Positions 1 through 7,066 of a stretch of DNA of 44,656 nucleotides are shown one piece after another. The DNA is from Candidatus Bacteroides pullicola (GTDB lineage Bacteria > Bacteroidota > Bacteroidia > Bacteroidales > Bacteroidaceae). The stretch is from contig DXCV01000042.1 in assembly GCA_019115825.1 (NCBI GenBank), positions 1 to 44,656 of the forward strand, read 5' to 3'. Position 1 is the stretch's first letter, and every line of letters starts with the position of its first letter. The notes below the pieces were generated by a model, which had not been told where the DNA came from, ran no database searches, and worked only from the letters and a program-made list of their open reading frames with translations. Both the position numbers and the translations under genes were made by a program.

Positions 1-949
1 GGCCCCAGTTGCCGTGACCTCCGATTTTCTGGAGGGAGAAAGCGACGCCGCCCGCCAACTCTACAACTACGTCAAGCTGGTGGCCCCCACCACGATGTCC
101 GTCCTCATCAACGGAGCGAGCGGCACGGGCAAGGAGTATGTGGCCCACCGCATCCATGAGCTGAGCAAGCGTGCACGCCATCCCTTCATTGCCATCGACT
201 GCGGCTCCATCCCCAAGGAACTGGCCGCCTCGGAATTCTTCGGTCATGTGAAAGGCGCCTTCACCGGCGCACTGAGCGACAAGACGGGAGCCTTTGTCGA
301 AGCCAACGGCGGCACCATCTTCTTGGACGAAATCGGGAACCTGAGTTATGAGGTGCAGGTACAGTTGCTCCGCGCCCTGCAAGAACGGAAGATACGTCCC
401 ATCGGCTCCAACAAGGAAATCCAGGTGGACGTGCGCCTGGTGTCGGCCACCAACGAGAACCTGGAGCAAGCCATCGAGAAAGGCACGTTCCGCGAGGACC
501 TCTACCACCGCATCAACGAGTTCACCCTTCGCATCCCCGCCCTGAAGGACCGACAGGAAGACATCCTGCTCTTCGCCAACCTCTTCCTCGACCAAGCCAA
601 CCGCGAGATGGGCAAACAGCTCATCGGCTTTGACGACCGTGCATGCCGGCTGTTGCAGAACCATCCCTGGCCGGGCAACCTGCGCCAGATGAAGAACACC
701 ATCCGCCGCGCCACCCTCTTGGCCGAGGGTTCCTATATTACTGCTAAGGAATTGAACGAACTGGACGAACCGACCGACACGCATCCCTCGCCCGCCACCC
801 TACCCCTGCGCAACGAAGAGACAGAAAAGCAGCACATCATCGAAGCCCTGCGACAAACGGGGCACAACAAAAGTCGTGCAGCCGTCCTGCTGGGCATCGA
901 CCGCAAGACGCTATACAACAAACTGAAGCTATACGGGATAGAGGCGTAA
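1..949 (+). CDS. Sigma54-dependent Fis-family activator, 5' end outside window
   Basis: An enhancer-binding ATPase that remodels RNA polymerase-sigma54. Seen, counting from the GTG at 14: Walker A GASGTGKE (residues 34-41), the sigma54-contacting loop GAFTGA (81-86), Walker B TIFLDEIG (about 101-108), the R-finger region EDLYHRIN, and a C-terminal Fis-type helix-turn-helix (about 270-311, ending near GIDRKTLYNKL). The reading frame is open to base 2 and the protein at 14 begins directly at the AAA+ linker. Relatives usually have a receiver or other sensory domain before this, so the GTG at 14 is probably internal and the N-terminus lies outside the window. A sigma54-like promoter follows 90 bp after the stop. 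Confidence 0.93.
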   Translation, partial: APVAVTSDFLEGESDAARQLYNYVKLVAPTTMSVLINGASGTGKEYVAHRIHELSKRARHPFIAIDCGSIPKELAASEFFGHVKGAFTGALSDKTGAFVEANGGTIFLDEIGNLSYEVQVQLLRALQERKIRPIGSNKEIQVDVRLVSATNENLEQAIEKGTFREDLYHRINEFTLRIPALKDRQEDILLFANLFLDQANREMGKQLIGFDDRACRLLQNHPWPGNLRQMKNTIRRATLLAEGSYITAKELNELDEPTDTHPSPATLPLRNEETEKQHIIEALRQTGHNKSRAAVLLGIDRKTLYNKLKLYGIEA

Positions 950-1036
950 CGAAGTGTGGAAATATTCCCCACCCACGCCACACTTTTTTCCACAAAATTC
1001 CCCAATGCGACACCGCCCAAAGGGCATCAACAGCCG

Positions 1037-1052
1037 TGGCACGCTTTTTGAT
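1037..1052 (+). promoter_or_regulatory. Candidate sigma54 (-24/-12) promoter
   Basis: TGGCACG, 4 nt, TTGAT fits the sigma54 consensus TGGCACG-N4-TTGCA/T with one change (GC to GA at -12) and correct GG-N10-G spacing. It sits just after the gene of a sigma54 activator. Transcription would start near 1064 and meet the terminator at 1170-1215, giving a short RNA of about 150 nt. Inference only. Confidence 0.45.
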
Positions 1053-1169
1053 AGAATATCATCGGGGCGCACTCATACCTCTAACCTTAACACCTTATTG
1101 TGATTATAATAGTCTATGAGTTCCCCCAAGCTAGTATTAGTAGCAGTCCTGTTTATGTTTGTTTGTGGT

Positions 1170-1216
1170 AAAAACCGTTCCCTCCTTGTCTATTCTGGGG
1201 AACGGTTTTTCTTTTT
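1170..1216 (+). terminator. Strong intrinsic terminator
   Basis: Perfect 13-bp inverted repeat, AAAAACCGTTCCC (1170-1182) and GGGAACGGTTTTT (1198-1210), with a 15-nt loop and T-rich 3' side. It can work in both directions. It closes the region after the sigma54 activator and separates it from the next operon. Confidence 0.85.
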
Positions 1217-1235
1217 GTGCATATCCTCAATCTGT

Positions 1236-1389
1236 TGTCACAGTACGGGTGTGACGACTTCACAGTATGGGTGTGATGGCTTCACAGTACGGGTGTGACA
1301 TCGTCACAGTACGGATGTAACGCCGTTACAGTACGGATGTAACACCGTTACAGTGCGGATGTAACGCCGTTACAGTGCGGATGTAACGC
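1236..1389. repeat. Tandem array A, 7 units of 22 bp
   Basis: Seven consecutive 22-bp units start at 1236, 1258, 1280, 1302, 1324, 1346 and 1368. Each unit holds an inverted pair of half-sites around GTACGGG or GTGCGGA. Units 1-3 have TCACA/TGTGA arms, unit 4 is mixed (GTCACA with TGTAAC), and units 5-7 have GTTACA/TGTAAC arms. The same family with the same order occurs at 21247-21378. There are no unique spacers, so this is not CRISPR. It lies 65 bp upstream of the -7 element for the next gene. Confidence 0.95.
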
Positions 1390-1453
1390 TTATGAGGGGA
1401 TGGATATAAGAAAAAAATCCCCACCATTGGCTTCTGTTTCAAACAGATTGCAG

Positions 1454-1461
1454 TAACTTTG
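1454..1461 (+). promoter_or_regulatory. Bacteroides-type -7 element for the 1521 operon
   Basis: TAACTTTG matches TAnnTTTG and lies 60 bp before the ATG at 1521. No good TTTG is seen at the expected -33 distance; the nearest is ATTGG at 1426-1430, which is slightly too far. Confidence 0.55.
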
Positions 1462-1520
1462 CATCCAGTTTCCCGAAAGGAGACCAGACCTAAAGTAACC
1501 AACTTAGCATAATATAGGAA

Positions 1521-2873
1521 ATGACGAACAAACTGAAAAACCACTTGTCCATAGGAGTAGGGGTATTGCTCTTATTACTCTTGACGATATCCCCCCAATA
1601 CCTCATGGCGCAAAATCAGATTCAAGTAACCTCCTTCCAACGCATGGAGACCGATTTGACTGCCCGTATCACCGCCCCCAAGCATGACCAGAACGGAGAA
1701 GTGTGCGCACTGCTCCGCATTGTCACCACAGACATGAACTTCATGTTTGAACCGGATGCCTTGGGTATTGTGTCGCGTGTAAACAAACCGGGAGAAATCT
1801 GGATATACGTGCCGCGTGGTGCCCGACGCATTTCCATCATGCACGAACGCTATGGCGTCCTGCGCAACTACTTCTATCCGGACATCATCGAGGCAGCCAC
1901 CGTCTACGAGATGGTGCTAGAAACCGGAAGCAACGAAAAGCAGGCTTCGGCCGATGCCAACATGCAACTGCTCGTGATGCGCCCCGAACCCGCCACGGCA
2001 GATGTCTACATTGACGATGAAAAGATGCCGACCGAAAACGGCGTGTTCTCTGCCACCATGAAGAAAGGCGAGCATACCTACCGCGTGGAGGCTCCTATGT
2101 ACGCCCCCGAAGCCGGCATCCTCCGATTGGAAGAGAAGCCGGTCATCCTCAGCATCAACCTCAAGCCACGCTTCGGCTATATGGAAATTTTCTCCCTGCC
2201 CGAACAAGGCGCCGAGGTTTATCTGGACGAGAAGTTTGTGGGACAAACGCCCTACCGCAGCGACCGGATGCCCTTGCGCGACTACCGCGTATCCATCAAG
2301 AAAGATACCTACTTCCCGCAAGACACCCTGCTGGCCGTCCGTTCGGGAGAGACCACCACACATACCTTCGAGATGGTGTCCACCATCAAGCCCAAGACTC
2401 CACTCGACATATTGGTGATGCTGGAAGGAGCTTGGCAACCCGCCCTTTTCTCCTATGGCGTCATGGCAGCCGTAGTGGGCACCCACGGCGGTTATGTGCA
2501 TGCCCGTAGCGACTTCGGCTCCGTGTCTTCCGACCTGGAGTGCGACGACACGGGCGCCCTGACCAACGGACAGGGCACTCCTTATTATAAAGAAGGCGTC
2601 AAACACAAGGCGCGCCTATCCATCACCGCCGGCTACATGTATAGGATAGCCCGTCCTCTCTACCTCTATGTAGGTGCAGGCTACGGCTCTGTCACCCAAG
2701 CCTGGGAAACCATCGACGATGAAATCGTGAAGAACACCGACGGTTCCCCCTCCGGCGTGGCGGCTGAGATAGGCGCCATAGGCCGCTTCGGACGCTTTGC
2801 CCTCTCGCTGGGCTGCCAGACGGTGGGCTTCAAAGCCACGGAAGCCAGTGTGGGCATCGGCGTATTTTTCTAA
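1521..2873 (+). CDS. PEGA-domain envelope protein with barrel-like C-terminus
   Basis: Exported protein of 450 residues. Residues 1-30 are a signal peptide (leucine-rich core, cleavage after YLMAQ). A beta-rich N-terminal part follows. Two PEGA-like modules then lie at about 145-285, recognisable from the phrases ADVYIDDEKMPT and GAEVYLDEKFVGQTPY. The C-terminal third has alternating aromatic and glycine strands (YLYVGAGYGS, ending VGIGVFF), as in outer-membrane barrel domains. PEGA domains are small surface or periplasmic beta-modules of mostly structural role; no enzyme motif is visible. First gene of a three-gene operon, 32 bp before the next start. The ATG at 1521 is supported by the signal peptide and by TAACTTTG 60 bp upstream. 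Confidence 0.8.
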   Translation: MTNKLKNHLSIGVGVLLLLLLTISPQYLMAQNQIQVTSFQRMETDLTARITAPKHDQNGEVCALLRIVTTDMNFMFEPDALGIVSRVNKPGEIWIYVPRGARRISIMHERYGVLRNYFYPDIIEAATVYEMVLETGSNEKQASADANMQLLVMRPEPATADVYIDDEKMPTENGVFSATMKKGEHTYRVEAPMYAPEAGILRLEEKPVILSINLKPRFGYMEIFSLPEQGAEVYLDEKFVGQTPYRSDRMPLRDYRVSIKKDTYFPQDTLLAVRSGETTTHTFEMVSTIKPKTPLDILVMLEGAWQPALFSYGVMAAVVGTHGGYVHARSDFGSVSSDLECDDTGALTNGQGTPYYKEGVKHKARLSITAGYMYRIARPLYLYVGAGYGSVTQAWETIDDEIVKNTDGSPSGVAAEIGAIGRFGRFALSLGCQTVGFKATEASVGIGVFF

Positions 2874-2905
2874 GAAGTTAAGCCATCACATAAAGACATA
2901 CAACC

Positions 2906-4786
2906 ATGACAAAAAGAATCATCCCCCATATACTTGGAATCCTCTGCGGGCTGCTGGTGATAGCCGCTTGCCTGGAAGAGAAAGACCCGCTGAACTATTC
3001 GCCCAACGTGGCCACAGGGCAGGCCACGGACATCACTTACACCGGCGCCACCCTGTCCGGCACCATCCAACGGAACGCCAATACCATTGTGGCAGAATGT
3101 GGCATCCTGATTTCCCAAAGCCGGGACATGACATCCTACACCAAACTGAAAGCAAGCGCATCATCCTCCGCCTCGTTTGCCGTGAATGCCACCGGACTCA
3201 CACCGGGCACCACCTACTATTATTGCGCGTATGCCAGCAGCGGATACAGTGAGGTAAGGGGAGAAGTCAACCATTTCATTACTCCAGAAGGAACCTCCCC
3301 CTTATTTGGCAACGTGGAAATCACAACAAACGATGGACGGAGTGCCACCATTACCGCCACCATCACCGACGAAGGAGGAAGTGAACTGGTGCTATGTGGC
3401 GTGCGCTATTGGGAAGCGGAGAACGGCGAAGAAGATTTGGAAACCAAAGGAAGGCTGGTTACCGGCACAACGGGCATGACCTTCAATGTCACCATCTCCG
3501 ACCTAATGCCCAGCACAGAATACATTCTATGCGCCATCGCCCATAACGCCACAAGCATGGGGTATAGTGACAAGCTGCACGTGACGACCAGTAAAGCTGC
3601 GCCCATAGTGGATACGCATGAGGTAACCAACATCAGCTCCTTGACCGCCACCTTCAACGGACGCATCACATCGGATGGTAGTACACCCATCACTTCGCGC
3701 GGCTTCTGCTACGGCACGGATGCTAATCCTGCACAGAATGGCACGCGTATGGCTGTGGAGGGAAATGCTACAGACTTCACGCTGGATATAAGCGGACTGA
3801 AGCCGTCTACCACATATTATGTCTGTGCTTACGCGGAGAATGAGATGGGCGCGGCGTATGGAGAAGTGGTTTCGTTCACGACGGAGGATAGAGTGCCGGG
3901 GATTTACTCGCTGGAGGACTTGATAGCGCTTCGCGATGCGATAAATAATAGAGGCGATACATCACCCTATATAAATGCAGAAGGAGTAACAAACTTGTAT
4001 ACTGATATTGATATGAGTTCTATTGACGATTGGGAAGGTTTTGGTTTTTGGGGTAATATATTTGAAGGTAACGGACATACCATCAGCAATGTCCGTATGA
4101 TAAATACAGAAGAAGACGGAATACTATGCTTCTTCGGGAACATCTATGCAACAGGCGTTGTCCGTAATTTAACCATGACGGGTGAGTTTACTTCTGATTT
4201 GCCTCTAGAATATGCAGCTCCTTTCTCTTGGGAATTTTCAGGGGTCATCAGTAATTGCCATAGTTATGTGAATATAACTGCAATAGATGGAAATGTCGGA
4301 GGCATTGTTACTCGCAACTTCGGTCTCATTGAAAACTGCACCAATCATGGGAACCTGGTTGGAGGTAGCGCAGGAGGCATTTATGATCATGGCTGGAACC
4401 TTGAGAATCTAACTTCTGAAACCCGCAATTGCACCAATTATGGAAGAATTGAAGCTCTTGGTTCCAGATATGGGAATTATGCAGGAGGAATAGTAGCTAA
4501 CTCTAGTGGAGGGACCATATTCTCTAATTGCATCAATGAAGGCGAAGTTGTATCCGTGGGCGTTGCCGGTGGCATCGTGGGCATGGCCAATAACGGTATT
4601 ACCATCACCGATTGTGAGAACAGAGGAGCAATAACCGGTGGAGATAATACAGGTGGTATTTGCGGACAAATATCCACCACTGATGAAACCGTTATATTCA
4701 CCAATAACATCAATACCGGCACCGTCAACGGCGAACCCGGCACTAACGACAACGCCATCGGCCACGACGGAAGAAACCAACAATAA
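2906..4786 (+). CDS. Surface lipoprotein with FN3-like repeats and GLUG beta-helix
   Basis: Lipoprotein of 626 residues. The lipobox LVIAAC places the lipidated Cys at residue 22, followed by LEEKD, acidic as in surface-exported Bacteroidetes lipoproteins. Three FN3-like repeats follow (about 38-130, 135-230, 240-330), each ending in a phrase such as GLTPGTTYYYCAYA, LMPSTEYILCAIA or GLKPSTTYYVCAYA. From about 335 onward is a GLUG-type right-handed helix with repeated xGGI, NCxNxG elements. Such proteins are usually adhesins or scaffold proteins; the ligand is unknown. The DNA becomes clearly AT-richer from about 3930 to 4560, exactly where the GLUG part begins, so this end may have been exchanged or acquired. 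It sits between the PEGA and LPP20-like genes, with 10 bp to the latter. Confidence 0.8.
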   Translation: MTKRIIPHILGILCGLLVIAACLEEKDPLNYSPNVATGQATDITYTGATLSGTIQRNANTIVAECGILISQSRDMTSYTKLKASASSSASFAVNATGLTPGTTYYYCAYASSGYSEVRGEVNHFITPEGTSPLFGNVEITTNDGRSATITATITDEGGSELVLCGVRYWEAENGEEDLETKGRLVTGTTGMTFNVTISDLMPSTEYILCAIAHNATSMGYSDKLHVTTSKAAPIVDTHEVTNISSLTATFNGRITSDGSTPITSRGFCYGTDANPAQNGTRMAVEGNATDFTLDISGLKPSTTYYVCAYAENEMGAAYGEVVSFTTEDRVPGIYSLEDLIALRDAINNRGDTSPYINAEGVTNLYTDIDMSSIDDWEGFGFWGNIFEGNGHTISNVRMINTEEDGILCFFGNIYATGVVRNLTMTGEFTSDLPLEYAAPFSWEFSGVISNCHSYVNITAIDGNVGGIVTRNFGLIENCTNHGNLVGGSAGGIYDHGWNLENLTSETRNCTNYGRIEALGSRYGNYAGGIVANSSGGTIFSNCINEGEVVSVGVAGGIVGMANNGITITDCENRGAITGGDNTGGICGQISTTDETVIFTNNINTGTVNGEPGTNDNAIGHDGRNQQ

Positions 4787-4796
4787 ATCAAAAGAC

Positions 4797-6614
4797 ATGC
4801 TTAGACACCTTTTATTATCCATACTCCTCCTCGCCCCACTGGCGACACTCCACGCCCAGTCGGTAGAAGACATCCAGCGCGACCCCTCCTACCTGTGGGG
4901 TACGGGCAACGGCGCGACCTTGAAGCAAGCCGACGACAACGCCCTGGCCGCCTTGGTCAGCCAAATCTCGACCACCGTGTCCTCGCGCTTCGAGCAACTG
5001 ATAGACGAGAAGAAGGAGAACGACCAAATCGCCACACAAGAGCAGGTCAGCTCCATCATCCGCACCTATTCGAGTGCCACGCTGAACAACACCCGCCGCA
5101 TCGTCATCCAGAACGAGCCGGATGCTGTGGTGATGCGCTACATCAAGGCGGACGAAGTGGCCCACATCTTCGAGGGGCGCAAGACCAAGCTGCTGGACTT
5201 TGTGGACGAAGCCGTAAAACTGGAGAAGAAGGCACAGGTGGCCGACGCGCTGCGCTACTACTACTGGGCCTACATCCTACTGCAAAGCTATCCCGACGGC
5301 AGCCTGCTGACCCGCCTCGACGACAAAGGCGAAGAACAGTTGCTCACCACGTGGATACCTCAACAGATGAATCGCATCTTCGAGGGCATCAGCCTGCAAG
5401 TGGAAAGCGTGAAGCTGGCCGACAACCTGCAGACCATCGCCCTCAGCGTGACCTACCAAGGGAAGCCCGCCCGCAACTACGACTACTCCTACTTTGACGG
5501 GCGCGACTGGTCCAACCTCTACTCCGCCAAAGACGGGCGCGGCATCATCGAACTGCCTGCCGCTGCCCGGCTGGACAAGCTGTCCGTCAAGACAGAATAC
5601 ATGTTCGAGGGACAAGCCAACATAGACAACGAGCTGGCCGAAGTGATGCGCAATGTCACCCCCATCGCCATGCGGGCCTCTTACCAGACCCTCAATCTGA
5701 AGGACGTGACACCGAAGGCGGAGACCTTGGCGGACTCCCTCTCTGCCGCAGCCCAAGCCCTGCAGACCAACAGCGGAATGCACTTCCTGACCCAGGACGA
5801 AACCGCCCCCTACCAAGCCTTGATGCAACGGGTGGAGAGCGCCATCGAACAAAAAGACTACGAGAGCCTGCGCCCCTACTGCACGGAGCAGGGCTACGAG
5901 ATGTTCCGCCAACTGGTAGCCTATGGCAACGCCCGCCTGTTGCGCCGTCCGGCCTACCGCTTCCTGGAATACGGTGGCGAAGTGACCTGCCGTAGCCTCC
6001 CCCTGAGCTTCCACTTCAAGACCAACCGACGCGTGTTCGTGGAAGACGTGGTCATCCGCCTGAACCGCGAAGGCAAAATCAACGAATTGGCCTTCGGACT
6101 AAACAAGCCTGCCGTGGACGATATCATCCATCAAACGGCGTGGGGCGACACTGCCCGCATGGTGCTCGTCAACTTCCTGGAAAGCTACAAGACGGCCTAC
6201 GCCTTGAAGCGCCTGGACTACATCCGCAGCATCTTCTCGGACGATGCCCTCATCATCACAGGGTCTGTCCTGAAAGCCTCGGGCCTGGGCGAACGTGCTC
6301 CACGGGACAAAAACCTCGTGAAATTCACCCGCCACAGCAAAGAGGAATATATGAAGAAACTGGAATATATCTTTGCCCAGAATGAATTTGTCAACTTGCG
6401 TTTTGCCGACAATCAAATCCGGAAATCGGGCATCGGAGGCGAAGTGTATGGCATCCAAATCCGGCAAGATTACTTTTCCTCCAACTACGGGGACACGGGC
6501 TATCTCTTCCTGATGGTCGACCTCAACGAGCCGAAGAAACCGGTCATCCACGTGCGCACCTGGCAACCGGAGAAAGACCCGAACTTCGGCTTGATAGACC
6601 TGAGTTTCTTCTGA
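4797..6614 (+). CDS. LPP20-like periplasmic protein
   Basis: Protein of 605 residues with a signal peptide (MLRHLLLSILLLAPLATLHAQ split at about residue 21). The start at 4797 is chosen because this signal peptide begins there and the preceding gene stops 10 bp earlier; an upstream in-frame ATG at 4638 would overlap that gene. Residues about 25-95 (TGNGATLKQADDNAL, ALVSQISTTVSSRF) resemble the LPP20 domain of envelope lipoproteins, although there is no lipobox Cys here. The rest is mixed alpha/beta. A C-terminal part (about 430-600) reads like an NTF2-type fold, but this is a guess. Role probably structural or envelope-related, with the two upstream operon genes. Confidence 0.7.
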   Translation: MLRHLLLSILLLAPLATLHAQSVEDIQRDPSYLWGTGNGATLKQADDNALAALVSQISTTVSSRFEQLIDEKKENDQIATQEQVSSIIRTYSSATLNNTRRIVIQNEPDAVVMRYIKADEVAHIFEGRKTKLLDFVDEAVKLEKKAQVADALRYYYWAYILLQSYPDGSLLTRLDDKGEEQLLTTWIPQQMNRIFEGISLQVESVKLADNLQTIALSVTYQGKPARNYDYSYFDGRDWSNLYSAKDGRGIIELPAAARLDKLSVKTEYMFEGQANIDNELAEVMRNVTPIAMRASYQTLNLKDVTPKAETLADSLSAAAQALQTNSGMHFLTQDETAPYQALMQRVESAIEQKDYESLRPYCTEQGYEMFRQLVAYGNARLLRRPAYRFLEYGGEVTCRSLPLSFHFKTNRRVFVEDVVIRLNREGKINELAFGLNKPAVDDIIHQTAWGDTARMVLVNFLESYKTAYALKRLDYIRSIFSDDALIITGSVLKASGLGERAPRDKNLVKFTRHSKEEYMKKLEYIFAQNEFVNLRFADNQIRKSGIGGEVYGIQIRQDYFSSNYGDTGYLFLMVDLNEPKKPVIHVRTWQPEKDPNFGLIDLSFF

Positions 6615-7066
6615 TTTCTCCAACGGCACCTCATCCGGCAACGAATCCTGGAAGCAGCAGACGGTCTTCCCAGATTCGGCCGGATGTCACTGTCAGCATC
6701 GCGCTCCTATTGATTATTTTTCTTTACAATCCAATCCATCAGCTATCCCAATAAAAAGGCAACACGGCCAGTCTTTCTCCGTTATCCCTTCGTTATCCCT
6801 CCGTTATCCCTCCGTTATCCCTCCGTTATCCCTCCGTTTCAGAAGTAGAGAAATAGGGAGCCGGTATAGAGCATCAAACAGTTGTGTACCGACGGGATAA
6901 GATGAGGAATAAATACCTAATAATCAATAAGATAAACAACAAGATAAAGGAATAGGCCGGAAGTTTTCAGACAAAAAAGAAACGGATTGCACGGATTTTC
7001 CTCCTCCTATCAGGGGATTCGTCCGTACAACCCGTGTTTATTCAATTTTATTTTACACCGAAAGAC
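6615..7066. other. Convergent intergenic region
   Basis: This 452-bp space lies between the converging LPP20-like and S9 peptidase genes. It contains the weak hairpin pair ATCCGGC/GCCGGAT (about 6639-6686, long loop) and the 11-bp array at 6779-6837. The AT-rich stretch from 6842 to 7066 shows no credible gene, RNA or promoter to me. Confidence 0.6.
6779..6837. repeat. Tandem array B, 5 units of 11 bp
   Basis: Five units of CCGTTATCCCT start at 6779, 6790, 6801, 6812 and 6823. The second begins with T instead of C, and a partial sixth (CCGTTTC) follows. The period is half that of the other arrays in the window. It is the only array here not placed in front of a recognisable promoter. Confidence 0.93.

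Noticed and set aside
1116..1298. Small hydrophobic ORF after the sigma54 activator
   Set aside because: Its coding part runs through the terminator stem and the tandem array; no support beyond a short hydrophobic stretch.
1236..1389. CRISPR array
   Set aside because: Units are contiguous without unique spacers, and no cas genes are present.
1236..1389. Standard CRP site (TGTGA-N6-TCACA)
   Set aside because: The spacer between arms of adjacent units is 5, not 6, so it is CRP-like only; kept as a hypothesis in the findings.
1326..1544. Small minus-strand frame whose C-terminus matches one at 21315-21740
   Set aside because: The shared peptide end (TVTALHPHCNGVTSVL) is only the translated 22-bp array present at both places.
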